Both the position numbers and the translations under genes were made by a program. From Deltaproteobacteria bacterium (lineage in GTDB: Bacteria; Desulfobacterota; GWC2-55-46): a stretch of 64,000 nt of DNA. Shown here piece by piece: positions 54,221 to 63,674 of the stretch. The DNA lies in the NCBI GenBank assembly GCA_016182655.1, contig JACPGB010000025.1, forward strand, positions 1 through 64,000, read 5' to 3'. How positions within the stretch are numbered: position 1 is the first letter of the stretch; each line of letters opens with the position of its first letter. The notes beneath the pieces are model-generated. The model had not been told where the DNA came from and searched no databases. It saw only the letters and a program-made list of their open reading frames with translations.

Positions 54221-56653
54221 TCAGGGCCTTGCGGCCTTGTGCCGCGCGTTCTTGACCTTCTTTATCTTCGAAGGCGCGGGTCTGCCGGGGGCCGCCTTCT
54301 TCGGCATGCCCTTGAAGACGATCTTCAATACCTCGTCCATGTGCTTGACCGGTATGAAGGTGAGCTTCTTCCTGATGTCCTTCGGTATCTCCTCGAGGTC
54401 TTTCTTGTTCCTCTCGGGGATGATTATCGTCGTTATCTTGGCGCGGAGCGCCGCGAGACACTTTTCCTTTACGCCGCCTATGGGAAGGACCCTTCCGCGA
54501 AGCGTTATCTCGCCGGTCATGGCGATGTCCTTGTTAACGGGCTTCTGCGTTATGGCGGAGATGAGGGCTGTCGCCATGGTGATGCCCGCAGACGGGCCGT
54601 CTTTCGGAATCGCGCCCGAGGGGACATGTATGTGGAGGTCGAGGTCCTTGTAGAAATCGGGCTGGAGGTTGAACTCCTTTGCCCTCGACCTCGTGTAGCT
54701 CAAGGCCGCGTGCGCCGACTCCTTCATGACGTCGCCCAGGTGCCCGGTAAGAGTCAACTGCCCCTTGCCGTTCATTATCGTCGCCTCGATGTGGAGTATC
54801 TCGCCTCCGACCGGGGTCCAGGCAAGGCCTGTAGCCACGCCTATCTCATCCGTCTCCTGCTCTGCCTCGGGGAGGTACTTGGGAATGCCGAGGAACTCCT
54901 GAAGGAGCTTCGGCGTTATGGCCGTAAGCCCTGTCTTGCCGGACGCGACCCTCTTGGCGACCTTCCTGCAAAGGGAGGCTATCTCCCTCTCCAGATTACG
55001 GAGCCCGGCTTCCCGCGTGTACCCGGAGATGACCCGCTTTAAGGTCTCATCCTGAATGGTCAGGAGCTTTTTCGTAAGGCCGTGCTCCTTCAACTGTCTC
55101 GGGATGATGAACTTCTTAGCTATCTCGAGCTTCTCTTCCTCGGTGTAGCCGGGGAGGTTGATAAGCTCCATCCTGTCGAGGAGCGGCTCGGGTATTGGGT
55201 CGGCCATGTTGGCCGTCGTTATGAACATCACTTTCGACAAGTCAAAGGGAAGGTTCAGGTAATGGTCGCTGAAGGCGTAGTTCTGCTCCGGGTCGAGCAC
55301 CTCAAGAAGCGCCGAGGACGGGTCGCCCCTGAAGTCCATGCCGATCTTGTCGATCTCGTCCATCATGAATACGGGGTTGTGGGTTCCCGCCTGCTTTATG
55401 CCCTGTATGATGCGTCCGGGAAGCGCCCCGACGTAGGTCCGCCTGTGTCCCCTTATCTCGGCCTCGTCCTTTATGCCGCCCAATGAGATGCGCACGAAAC
55501 TCCGGCCCATGGCCTTGGCGATGGAGCGGCCGAGCGAGGTCTTGCCCACGCCCGGGGGGCCGACGAAGCAGAGGATAGGCCCCTTGGTCTTGGCCTGGAG
55601 TTTCCTGACCGCGAGGTATTCGAGTATCCTCTCTTTTATCTTTTCAAGGTTGTAGTGGTCGGTGTCGAGCACCTTCTTGGCCTTGTCTATGTCTATCGTG
55701 TCCTTTGTCTGCTTCGACCAGGGCAGGTCCACGAGCCATTCGAGGTAGGTGCGTATGAGCGCGGCCTCGGCGGCGTCCGGGTGCATCATCTCAAGCCTGT
55801 CCGCCTGCTTGTACGCCTCTTTTTCGACCTCGGTGGGCATCTTCGCCTTCCGGATCTTCTCCCTGAACTCCTCCATGTCCTCGGAGGACTCTTCGATGTC
55901 GCCGAGCTCGTTCTTTATGGCGCGCATCTGTTCGCGGAGATAATACTCGCGCTGGGTCTTGTCCATCTCCTCCTTGGCCTGGGACTGGATCTTGACCTGC
56001 ATCTGCGCCACCTGGAGCTCTTTTACGAGGAAGTCGTTGACCTTCTCGAGCCTCTTTATCGGGTCGAGGGTCTCAAGCACCGCCTGGGCCTCTTCGATTT
56101 TAAGGCCGAGATTGGCGGCGACGAGGTCGGCCATCCTGCCGGGGTCGGTGATGTTGTCGAGCACCATCATCACTTCCTGGAAGATGACCTTGCCGAGCGT
56201 CGAGAGCTTCTCGAGCTGTTCCTTGACGTTCCTCATGAGCGCCTCGACCTCGAGGGTCGGCGCGGGCGCGGGCGCTTCCTTTGTCTTCGTGATGTTGACC
56301 TGGTAAGAAGGCTTTGTCTGTGCGAAGCTCGTGACCTGGGCGCGCGTAAGCCCCTGGACGAGGATCTTCACGCGGCCGTCCGGGAGCTTGAGCATCCGCA
56401 TGATCATGCAGACGGTCCCCGAGGTGTAGAGGTCCTCGGGCTCCGGGTCTTCCTTGGAGATGTCCTTCTGGGTCGCCGTGAAGATGAGCCTGTCCTTCGT
56501 GAGCGCGGCGTCGACGGCGTTTACCGAGCGTTCCCTGCCTACGAAGAGAGGCACTATCATGAAGGGGAATATCACGACATCCCGTACCGGCAGGAGCGGC
56601 AGCACCTCGGGTATGACGAGCTGTTCTTCTTCTCTCTTTTCCTCTTCAGCCAT
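54221..56653 (-). CDS. lon: ATP-dependent protease Lon
   Basis: The 810-residue cytoplasmic protease has an N-terminal substrate domain ([15 protein letters not shown]), Walker [12 protein letters not shown], Walker [11 protein letters not shown] and a C-terminal serine-lysine catalytic domain: [13 protein letters not shown] (Ser near residue 687) and [10 protein letters not shown] (Lys near 730). It degrades misfolded and regulatory proteins. A basic tail ([13 protein letters not shown]) ends it. A MITE-like element occupies the region just upstream, so its promoter may lie within the element. Confidence 0.97.
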   Translation of the reverse strand: MAEEEKREEEQLVIPEVLPLLPVRDVVIFPFMIVPLFVGRERSVNAVDAALTKDRLIFTATQKDISKEDPEPEDLYTSGTVCMIMRMLKLPDGRVKILVQGLTRAQVTSFAQTKPSYQVNITKTKEAPAPAPTLEVEALMRNVKEQLEKLSTLGKVIFQEVMMVLDNITDPGRMADLVAANLGLKIEEAQAVLETLDPIKRLEKVNDFLVKELQVAQMQVKIQSQAKEEMDKTQREYYLREQMRAIKNELGDIEESSEDMEEFREKIRKAKMPTEVEKEAYKQADRLEMMHPDAAEAALIRTYLEWLVDLPWSKQTKDTIDIDKAKKVLDTDHYNLEKIKERILEYLAVRKLQAKTKGPILCFVGPPGVGKTSLGRSIAKAMGRSFVRISLGGIKDEAEIRGHRRTYVGALPGRIIQGIKQAGTHNPVFMMDEIDKIGMDFRGDPSSALLEVLDPEQNYAFSDHYLNLPFDLSKVMFITTANMADPIPEPLLDRMELINLPGYTEEEKLEIAKKFIIPRQLKEHGLTKKLLTIQDETLKRVISGYTREAGLRNLEREIASLCRKVAKRVASGKTGLTAITPKLLQEFLGIPKYLPEAEQETDEIGVATGLAWTPVGGEILHIEATIMNGKGQLTLTGHLGDVMKESAHAALSYTRSRAKEFNLQPDFYKDLDLHIHVPSGAIPKDGPSAGITMATALISAITQKPVNKDIAMTGEITLRGRVLPIGGVKEKCLAALRAKITTIIIPERNKKDLEEIPKDIRKKLTFIPVKHMDEVLKIVFKGMPKKAAPGRPAPSKIKKVKNARHKAARP

Positions 56654-56672
56654 TAAGGGTATCCTCTCTTTT

Positions 56673-56896
56673 AGGCAACTCTCTAAAAATTGTTATTTTT
56701 CCTGACTGCTTGGCGCAGGGCCAAAGTCTCAACGGAACCTTGGTGCATCAAATCTCCAGCCGTTCGATACGGATTTGCCCGTCCGGCAGGACTGCGTCAG
56801 GGCGAAAATAAAACTGCTCACATATTAGCATATATGCTCCGCTTTTTATTTCCGCCCTTCCTTGCCTCAGAAAAAACCCCTAATTTTTAGCAGTTG
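56673..56896. repeat. MITE-like element, long copy, upstream of lon
   Basis: GGCAACT (56674-56680) and AGTTGCC (56892-56898) stand outside inverted TAAAAATT (56684-56691) and AATTTTTA (56882-56889). The right half matches 36090-36182. The left half has an extra stretch containing GATACGGATTTGCCCGTCC, also found in near-identical form at 8481-8500 before tpiA. Confidence 0.7.
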
Positions 56897-56901
56897 CCTC
56901 T

Positions 56902-57357
56902 TTATATGGAATCTATCGGTACTTTTTTAGAGTTCGAGCGTTTGTCCTCTATCCTCGGGAGCGATATCTTCAAAACGCCTTCCTTGTAGGTGGCCTTCAC
57001 GCGCCCTGAGTCTACGGGGAAGGGGAGCTCTATCGCCCTGAATATCCTCCCGAATGACCTCTCCATGCAGACGTAGTTTACCTTGTCCTCCTCGAAGCAC
57101 TCGAACTTCAAGGCCTTTATCGTAAGCGTCTGCTTGTGGAGCATGATCTCTATTTCGTCTTTTCTGACACCCGGTATCTCGGCCTCGATTATCACCTCGC
57201 GGGGGTTGGAGTAGACGTCGACGTTCGGTATCTGCGTGATAGGCTCGGGGTGGTTCAAAAGCCCCGTTTCATCAATGCCCTCGAATATGAACTGGTTGAT
57301 GTTGTCTATTTCGACGGCAGGGCCGCCGGACGGCTTCTTCGATGAGATCTTCGCCAT
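56902..57357 (-). CDS. Hsp20/alpha-crystallin family small heat-shock protein
   Basis: The 151-residue protein has the alpha-crystallin beta sandwich: DVYSNPREVIIEAEIPGV, ERSFGRIFRAIELPFPVD and the C-terminal YKEGVLKISLPR. Such proteins hold unfolded proteins until refolding. It lies upstream of lon on the same strand, a sensible proteostasis pair, but a 248-bp gap with the MITE separates them. Confidence 0.92.
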   Translation of the reverse strand: MAKISSKKPSGGPAVEIDNINQFIFEGIDETGLLNHPEPITQIPNVDVYSNPREVIIEAEIPGVRKDEIEIMLHKQTLTIKALKFECFEEDKVNYVCMERSFGRIFRAIELPFPVDSGRVKATYKEGVLKISLPRIEDKRSNSKKVPIDSI

Positions 57358-57495
57358 AGCGTCGCTTCTTTACCTCGCGTCTTGGTGAAATACTGGCGGC
57401 CCGGAAGGCCGGATCAGGGGAGGATCTAATACTGCAAAGGGACTTCCGTCTCCCGCTCGCCCCCTTATTCAGCCGCGCCCGTCCTGAACAGACGC

Positions 57496-58356
57496 TCAGA
57501 TGTCGAGGCCCTTCAGGAACCTTTTGAAGTCGGCCTTGAGCTCGGGCCGTTTAAGGGCAAAGGAGACGTTGGCCTTCAAGAACCCGAGCTTGTCCCCGGC
57601 GTCGTATCGTTTGCCCTCGAACTCGTATGCGTATATGTCTTCGGTCTCGAGGAGGTGCTTGAGGGCGTCGGTAAGCTGTATCTCCCCGCCCTTTCCCGGA
57701 GCCGTCTTTTCAAGCGCCTTGAATATGCCGGGGCTCAAGATGTACCTCCCGATGATGGCGAGGTTCGAGGGCGCGTTCTCCCTGGGCTTTTCCACGAGGT
57801 CCGTGACCCTCCAGACGCCTGGGGACACCTTTTCGCCTTTTATGATGCCGTAGAGGTGGGCGTCTTTCTTGCTCACCTTCTGGACCGCAAGGATGGAGGT
57901 GCCGTACTTCTCGAAGACCCCGGCCATCTGCTTCATCGCGGGGGTCTTCGAATCTATTATATCATCTCCGAGAAAAACGGCAAACGCCTCGTCGTTTATG
58001 AGGTTTTTTGTGATAGAGATCGCGTGGCCGAGGCCTAAGGGCTTTTTCTGGCGCGTGTAAGCGAAGTGGACGAGTCCCGAGACGTTCTCTATCATATTGA
58101 GGAGGTCGAGCTTGCCCCTCTCCTTCAGGAGTATCTCGAGCTCGAAAGAGGTGTCGAAGTGATCCTCTATCGCGGTCTTGCCCATGCCCGTTACTATTAT
58201 CATCTCCTCGAGGCCCGAGGCCTTCGCCTCCTCGACCGCGTACTGGATGAGGGGCTTATCGACCAGAGGGAGCATCTCCTTGGGGATGGCCTTTGTCGCC
58301 GGCAGGAACCTCGTGCCGAAACCGGCGGCCGGAAAGACTGCCTTTTTTAGTCTCAT
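57496..58356 (-). CDS. galU: UTP-glucose-1-phosphate uridylyltransferase
   Basis: The 286-residue enzyme makes UDP-glucose. Motifs: AVFPAAGFGTRFLPATKAIPKEML (nucleotide binding, start region), VDKPLIQYAVEEA, LGHAI, VFLGDDII and LVEKPRENA. It supplies sugar nucleotide for glycogen (glgA may instead use ADP-glucose) and for cell-surface polysaccharide, so it may serve the synthase at 17285. Confidence 0.97.
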   Translation of the reverse strand: MRLKKAVFPAAGFGTRFLPATKAIPKEMLPLVDKPLIQYAVEEAKASGLEEMIIVTGMGKTAIEDHFDTSFELEILLKERGKLDLLNMIENVSGLVHFAYTRQKKPLGLGHAISITKNLINDEAFAVFLGDDIIDSKTPAMKQMAGVFEKYGTSILAVQKVSKKDAHLYGIIKGEKVSPGVWRVTDLVEKPRENAPSNLAIIGRYILSPGIFKALEKTAPGKGGEIQLTDALKHLLETEDIYAYEFEGKRYDAGDKLGFLKANVSFALKRPELKADFKRFLKGLDI

Positions 58357-58522
58357 TCTTGTTCCCGATGCGGGTTTTTTTGTAAGCGCCGGTGAAGGGT
58401 CGAGTTTGTTCGAGCCCTCCGGCGCGACTCTGTTTTCAGGTGCTGATAATAATAAGTTTTCGCGGATAAGTCAATAAGAAGGGGATAGATTTTTAAGGTT
58501 TTACGGAGACTTTTAAGATTTG

Positions 58523-60697
58523 TCAAGCGGGGGTAAGCGACGCGAATCTCACCGCGAGTTTCTTTACGCCATAGTCCTTGAAGTTGACGGTCACCTTTGT
58601 CTCATCCCCCCTGCCGATCCTGTCTTTTATTATGCCTATGCCGAAGGACGGGTGGACGACCTTGGCCCCTATCTTCCACGGGTCAGGGGACTCTCCGGAG
58701 TCATAAGAGGGGCCGTGCTCGACCTGGCTGTCCTCGCTGGTGTAGTAGACCTCGCTCGACCGGGTCCTCGGGTTCTCTGAGGGTAACGTCGCGTGGGTGA
58801 TGAACTCGGGCGCTATCTCGTCTATGAAGCGGGAGCGCATCTGGTAGCGGGTCTCGCCGTAGACGCTACGCGCCTTCGCTGAAAAGAGATAGAGCTCTTC
58901 CCGCGCCCTCGTCATGCCGACGTAGCAGAGGCGCCTTTCCTCTTCCATGGACTCCGGGTCGTTTATCGACCTTGAATGCGGGAAAAGCCCCTCCTCCATG
59001 CCCGCGAGGAAGACCAGTTTGAATTCGAGCCCCTTTGCCGAATGGAGGGTCATGAGGGTAAGCCTGTCGGAGTCCTCCTTGTAGGCGTCTATGTCACTTA
59101 TGAGCGCGACATGATCGAGGAAGTCCGAGAGGTTCGAGGACTGGTACGCGGATTCGAAGTCCTTTATGGCCGAGATGAACTCGAAGAGGTTCTCTATCCT
59201 CTCCTGGGCCTCCTCCGAGTTCTCCTCCTGCCACATGAGCATGTAGCCTGAGTCTTCGAGGAGTCGTAGCGCCGCTTCATTCAGGGCGGTCTTGCCGAGG
59301 TTTTTTCTAAAGTCTTCGCATGCCGCGAAGAAGGCTGAGGCGCGGGTCTTGCCGAGCGCGCCTTTGGCGGACGAGGCGCTCCCGGCGGCGTACAGGGATA
59401 TCCCCGACTCCCGCGCAAGGGCCTGCACCCGCTCCATCGTCGCCTTGCCTATGCCGCGGGGCGGCGTGTTTATGACGCGCTGGAGGCTAAGATCGTCGTC
59501 GGTGTTGTTCATGAGGCGTAAGTACGCGAGCGCGTCCTTTATCTCTTTCCTGTCGTAGAACCTGACGCCCCCGACTATCGTGTACGGGATGCCCTCCCTT
59601 ATAAGCTCCTCTTCAAATACCCTGGACTGGGCGTTCGTCCTGTAGAAGACGGCCGCGTCCTTATAAGATATGGACTTTGTCGAAAGCGAGGTCTTGAGCC
59701 TCTTTATGATGGACCGCGCCTCGTCGTACTCGTCCCGCGCCTCCTCGAATGTCAGGGGCTCTCCGGCGTGGTTCTCGGTCCAGAGGGTCTTTTTCAAGCG
59801 TTGCTGGTTCCGCTCAATAACTGAATTGGCGGCGGAGAGGATGTTTTTGGTGGAGCGGTAGTTCTGTTCGAGCCGGAGGACCGTCGCGTCCGCGTAGTCT
59901 TTCTCGAACTCAAGGATGTTGGATATGTCCGCGCCCCTCCACGCGTATATCGACTGGTCGGGGTCGCCGACGGCGAGGAGGTTCCGGGAGCCTCCGGCAA
60001 GGAGGTTCGTGAATATGTACTGCGCCTTGTTCGTGTCCTGGTACTCATCGACCAGTATGTACGAGAACCTCTCCTGATAATTCCTTAAGAGGGCTGGGTT
60101 CTGGCGGAGCAGGTTCACCGGCTCGCAGATGAGGTCGCCGAAGTCCATGCAACCCATGTCGCGGAGCTTTTTCTGGTAGAGGGAATAGACCTTGGCGACC
60201 CGCTCGGAGAGGAAGTCCCGCGCGTGCTCCTTGAATTCCGTTGGCGTGATGTTTTCGTTCTTAGCCCCGTTTATGCGCGCGAGTATCGCCTTCGGAGCGA
60301 AGGCCTTGTCGCTTATGTTTAGCTCCTTCATCGTCTCTTTTATGAGCGAGAGCTGGTCGTCTTCGCTGTAGACGGTGAGAGCGTCCTTAAGGCCGAAGGC
60401 CTTTGACTCGCGCCTGAGTATCCGTAGCCCGAGCGAATGGAACGTCCCGAGCCAGAGACTCCGGGCCTCATTGCCGATAAGTCGGCCGAGCCTTTCCCGC
60501 ATCTCTCCGGCGGCCTTGTTCGTGAAGGTGACGGCGAGGATGGATTCCGGCGCTATGCCTTTGTGCAGGACGAGGTAGGCGATGCGCGCGGTAAGGACGC
60601 GCGTCTTGCCGCTACCCGCGCCGGCGAGTATAAGGAGGGGGCCCTCGCCGAAAGTGACCGCCTCGGCCTGGGTCGGGTTCAGGTTTTTAAGGAACAT
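58523..60697 (-). CDS. pcrA: UvrD/PcrA-type ATP-dependent DNA helicase
   Basis: The 724-residue superfamily 1 helicase has the Q motif (LNPTQAEAV), Walker A AGAGSGKTRVL, VTFTNKAAGEM, DEYQDTNKAQY (motif II), GDPDQSIYAWRGAD (motif III), LEQNYRS (IV), LMTLHSAKGLEF (V) and YVGMTRARE (VI). The end is the tudor-like VVHPSFGIGIIKDRIG, typical of PcrA/UvrD rather than Rep. It unwinds DNA 3' to 5' in repair and replication restart. Confidence 0.96.
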   Translation of the reverse strand: MFLKNLNPTQAEAVTFGEGPLLILAGAGSGKTRVLTARIAYLVLHKGIAPESILAVTFTNKAAGEMRERLGRLIGNEARSLWLGTFHSLGLRILRRESKAFGLKDALTVYSEDDQLSLIKETMKELNISDKAFAPKAILARINGAKNENITPTEFKEHARDFLSERVAKVYSLYQKKLRDMGCMDFGDLICEPVNLLRQNPALLRNYQERFSYILVDEYQDTNKAQYIFTNLLAGGSRNLLAVGDPDQSIYAWRGADISNILEFEKDYADATVLRLEQNYRSTKNILSAANSVIERNQQRLKKTLWTENHAGEPLTFEEARDEYDEARSIIKRLKTSLSTKSISYKDAAVFYRTNAQSRVFEEELIREGIPYTIVGGVRFYDRKEIKDALAYLRLMNNTDDDLSLQRVINTPPRGIGKATMERVQALARESGISLYAAGSASSAKGALGKTRASAFFAACEDFRKNLGKTALNEAALRLLEDSGYMLMWQEENSEEAQERIENLFEFISAIKDFESAYQSSNLSDFLDHVALISDIDAYKEDSDRLTLMTLHSAKGLEFKLVFLAGMEEGLFPHSRSINDPESMEEERRLCYVGMTRAREELYLFSAKARSVYGETRYQMRSRFIDEIAPEFITHATLPSENPRTRSSEVYYTSEDSQVEHGPSYDSGESPDPWKIGAKVVHPSFGIGIIKDRIGRGDETKVTVNFKDYGVKKLAVRFASLTPA

Positions 60698-60839
60698 ATG
60701 GGAGCCTGTGGAGACAAGAGGTCTGTAATACGCTACCCCTAATTTTTAACATAAAGGGGAGGGGGGAGGCAATCTGTTTAGAGCGGATGCAATTCTAATT
60801 TTATTTGTAACTCGAATAGCGCTTGTTGGCTATTCGAAT

Positions 60840-61215
60840 CTTTTGCCAAGGCTTTTTTGCGCGCTCCGCGCGCTTTTGGCGATGGCTCCAAGCGCTTTCT
60901 TCCTCCCCTGCCCGCTCGCGCGCCCCTTAGAGCGCTTCGCGTCTAATCTCCTCGGCGCGCTCACCTCTTCCTCCCTAAGGCGCTCTCCGCCATGCGCCCG
61001 TGTGTTTGTAAAGACAGAACAAAACAAAATTCATTTTTGTTTTTCAAAACTCCCCAGGCATGGGGTGAGCGACCTTAAGGGAGGAAGCCTTATGAGTGAG
61101 CCGAGGAAGTAAAAAGGCCGCGACAGCGGCCCTAAGGGGCGAGCGAATGGGAGGGGGAGGGTGCAGGAAGCGAAGCCCCATGCCGAAAAAAAGCCCGGCA
61201 GGGCGGTAAAGGCTT
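60840..61215. repeat. Large inverted structured element, copy 2
   Basis: The right arm is closed by GGCATGGGG (61057-61065) with CCCCATGCC (61176-61184), contains GGCCGC-GACA-GCGGCC (copy 1 has GGCGC-GACA-GCGCC), and is followed by a GCCC-GGCA-GGGC hairpin. The left arm (60878-60998) is a diverged reverse copy whose closing stem is GGCGATGGC with GCCATGCGCC, so the sequence changed but pairing survived. A TGTGTTTGTAAAGACA spacer follows the left arm as in copy 1. The 60698-61377 gap between pcrA and glgA holds no gene. Confidence 0.72.
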
Positions 61216-61377
61216 TTAGCAAAAAATGGGAATTGCCCATTAAGCGTATATCGGATCACGAATTAATGGGTTCAGGTTGCAAGCCTGGACCCGCAACAGC
61301 CTATAAAAAACAATAATGATCGTAATTTCCCCCTCTTCTCCTTGAATCCCCCCCGCTTTTCTGTTAAGTTCTGCCGT

Positions 61378-62874
61378 ATGGGTTTGAAGGTCGCGTTCAT
61401 AGCGCCGGAGGCCGCGCCGTTCTCCAAGACGGGCGGGCTCGCAGACGTCGCCGGGTCGCTCCCCAAGGCATTGAAACGCCTCGGGGCCGATGTCTCGCTC
61501 TTCGTCCCTTTCCACAGGGAGACCGCTGAGAGCAAATTGGAGTTCGAGACCACTGGAATCGAGATAACGGTCCCGCTCTGGAGACGGAAGATCAGGGCAG
61601 AGGTCCTCTCATACTCCGGAGGCGAGGTCCCGGTCTATTTCATAAAAAAGGACGAGCTCTTTGACAGGGGTTTCCTCTACGGCACGCCCGAGGGCGACTA
61701 CTACGACAATTTGGAGAGGTTCGCCTTCTTCTCAAGGGCCGTGCTTGAAGCGCTCAAGGAGGGCGGCTTCTCGCCGGATATCGTCCACTGCAACGACTGG
61801 CAGACAGGGCTCGTGCCTGCGTACCTGAAAGACGCGTACAGGGGAGACCCGTACTTCGCGAAGACCGCCACCGTCTTTACGGTCCATAATATCGCCTACC
61901 AGGGGCTCTTCGACTGGAAGCTCTACGAGGCCATGAACCTGGGGCCGCACCTCTTTAACCCCGAAGGGCTCGAGTTCTGGGGCAAAATAAACCTCCTTAA
62001 AGCCGGACTCGCATACTCGGAGCTTATAACGACCGTCAGCGAGGCCTACTCCAGGGAAATACAGACCGAGGAGTACGGCTACGGTCTCGATGGGTTCCTC
62101 ATGGCAAGAAAGGACACCCTCCACGGCGTCCTGAACGGCATCGACTACAGCGAATGGGACCCCGAAACAGACCCGCTCATCCCTTCGCGTTACTCGGCCG
62201 ACGACCTTAACGGAAAAAAGGAATGCAGGCGGGCGCTCCTTAAGGAGTTCGGGCTTAAACTCAAGCCCCGGACACCGGTCATAGGCATCATAACGAGGCT
62301 TGCCGCCCAGAAGGGGGTCGATATACTGGCAGAGGCGATCCCGGCGCTCATGGAGCTCGACCTTGGGCTCGTCGTCCTGGGCTCCGGGGATAAAAAGTAC
62401 CGCGACCTCATCGAAGGGCTCGCCGAAAGATACCCCGGTAAGCTCTCGGTAAAGATAGCCTTCAACCACGGACTCTCCCACCTCGTCGAGGCGGGTAGCG
62501 ACATCTTCCTCATGCCCTCCAGGTACGAGCCTTGCGGCCTGAACCAGATATACAGCCTCAAATACGGGACAGTCCCGGTGGTGCGCGCGACCGGCGGCCT
62601 CGACGACACCGTCCGCGACTACGCCGGAGGCGTCGGCACCGGCTTCAAGTTCAGGGAATACTCGGCAGAGGCGCTCGTCGATAAGGTAAAGAAGGCGCTC
62701 TCGGTATACGCCGACAGGGCCGCGTGGAAAGAGATACAGGTACGCGGCATGAGTGAGGACTTCTCGTGGGAGAGGTCGGCGCGGAGATACATCGAGCTCT
62801 ACAGCGTCGCCCAGAGGTGCCTAAAAGTTAATCACCTGAGCCCCAAAAACGCGCACCAGACCGGCAGGCGATGA
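61378..62874 (+). CDS. glgA: Glycogen synthase
   Basis: The 498-residue GT5 enzyme extends alpha-1,4-glucan. It starts KVAFIAPEAAPFSKTGGLADV with the KTGGL motif, HCNDWQT, HNIAYQG, and ends with the GT-B signature SRYEPCGLNQIYSLKYGTVPV split here over residues 383-403 and RATGGLDDTV. ATG 61378 opens the conserved domain; TTG 61342 upstream would add 12 odd residues. Donor sugar (ADP- or UDP-glucose) cannot be decided. It is followed directly by the two-hairpin element. Confidence 0.96.
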   Translation: MGLKVAFIAPEAAPFSKTGGLADVAGSLPKALKRLGADVSLFVPFHRETAESKLEFETTGIEITVPLWRRKIRAEVLSYSGGEVPVYFIKKDELFDRGFLYGTPEGDYYDNLERFAFFSRAVLEALKEGGFSPDIVHCNDWQTGLVPAYLKDAYRGDPYFAKTATVFTVHNIAYQGLFDWKLYEAMNLGPHLFNPEGLEFWGKINLLKAGLAYSELITTVSEAYSREIQTEEYGYGLDGFLMARKDTLHGVLNGIDYSEWDPETDPLIPSRYSADDLNGKKECRRALLKEFGLKLKPRTPVIGIITRLAAQKGVDILAEAIPALMELDLGLVVLGSGDKKYRDLIEGLAERYPGKLSVKIAFNHGLSHLVEAGSDIFLMPSRYEPCGLNQIYSLKYGTVPVVRATGGLDDTVRDYAGGVGTGFKFREYSAEALVDKVKKALSVYADRAAWKEIQVRGMSEDFSWERSARRYIELYSVAQRCLKVNHLSPKNAHQTGRR

Positions 62875-62879
62875 GAGAC

Positions 62880-62978
62880 CCGTGGGAAACTTTCTGTAGA
62901 AAGTTTCCCACGGCCCCCTTCAAAGACTTTCAGTTACGGACAAAACCCCCGTGAAAAAAAAGGAGGGTTTTGTCCGTA
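62880..62978 (+). repeat. Two-hairpin element after glgA (copy 2)
   Basis: Hairpin A starts 5 nt after the glgA stop: a 15-bp perfect stem (62880-62894 with 62899-62913) capped by TGTA. A 22-nt linker (62914-62935) is 20/22 identical to copy 1. Hairpin B pairs ACGGACAAAACCC (62936-62948) with GGGTTTTGTCCGT (62965-62977) over an A-rich loop. Outer base pairs of both stems differ from copy 1 but keep pairing. Confidence 0.75.
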
Positions 62979-63097
62979 AAACCCTGAAATCCCCTGAAAG
63001 GGAACGAGGGATGCTTTCTTAAGAAATATCTCCTTCGAGTACGCTCGCAAGTCTGGCGATGCCGGGGTGGCATTAATCTTGCTTTTCTAACTACGGC

Positions 63098-63673
63098 ATG
63101 AGAAAGATAGCCATAGTAGACGACGACGCATCTGAAAGGATCGTATTAAGGGGTATGCTCCTTGAGAACGGCCTTTCTGTTGTGGCCGAGGGGAAAAGCG
63201 GCCTTGAGGCCCTCGACATCTGCAGGTCGAGCTCCCCGGATCTCGTTATAATGGATGTCAAGATGCCGGGAAAAGACGGCATCTCGGCGGCCGCCGAGAT
63301 CAGCAAGATCTATCCGACGCCGGTGGTGCTGCTCACCGCGAGCGACGATGAGGAGACTATACGCCGCGCCGCCGAGGCCGGCGTCATGGGGTATCTCCTG
63401 AAACCCGTCCGGGAAGAGGAGCTCGTCCCGGCTATAGAGCTCGCCATATCGCGCTTCGGGGAGTTTGTGATGCTCCGTAAAGAGAACGCGGAGTTGAAGG
63501 ACGCGCTCAAGGCGAGAAAGGCCATCGAAAAGGCGAAGGGGCTCCTTATGGAGAGGGAGAAGCTCTCCGAATCCGACGCCTTCGCGAGGATAAGAAAGAT
63601 CGCGATGGACAAGAGAAAGTCGATGACCGAGATAGCGGAAGTGATAATACTCGCGTTCGAAAAGGAAGCCTGA
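63098..63673 (+). CDS. Response regulator with ANTAR RNA-binding domain
   Basis: The 191-residue protein has a receiver (IVDDDASE, D53 in IMDVKMPG, LLKPV) and a C-terminal ANTAR domain (about residues 124-185: ALKARKAIEKAKGLLMER, AFARIRKIAMDKRKSM). ANTAR regulators such as NasT and AmiR bind paired RNA hairpins and prevent termination. No cognate kinase is adjacent. It is followed at 1 bp by a glutamine amidotransferase gene, which may be a target or partner, for example in nitrogen metabolism. Confidence 0.93.
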   Translation: MRKIAIVDDDASERIVLRGMLLENGLSVVAEGKSGLEALDICRSSSPDLVIMDVKMPGKDGISAAAEISKIYPTPVVLLTASDDEETIRRAAEAGVMGYLLKPVREEELVPAIELAISRFGEFVMLRKENAELKDALKARKAIEKAKGLLMEREKLSESDAFARIRKIAMDKRKSMTEIAEVIILAFEKEA

Positions 63674-63674
63674 T

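Noticed and set aside
61268-61284. TGGGTTC...TTGCA as a sigma-54 promoter for glgA
   Set aside because: The distance between the GG and GC pairs is 8-9 bp, not 10, and the -24 half lacks CACG.
62880-62978. The two hairpins as the RNA target of the ANTAR regulator encoded next
   Set aside because: ANTAR targets have two stems with hexaloops bearing fixed A and G; hairpin A has a TGTA tetraloop and hairpin B a long A-rich loop, and the copy after smc has no ANTAR gene.
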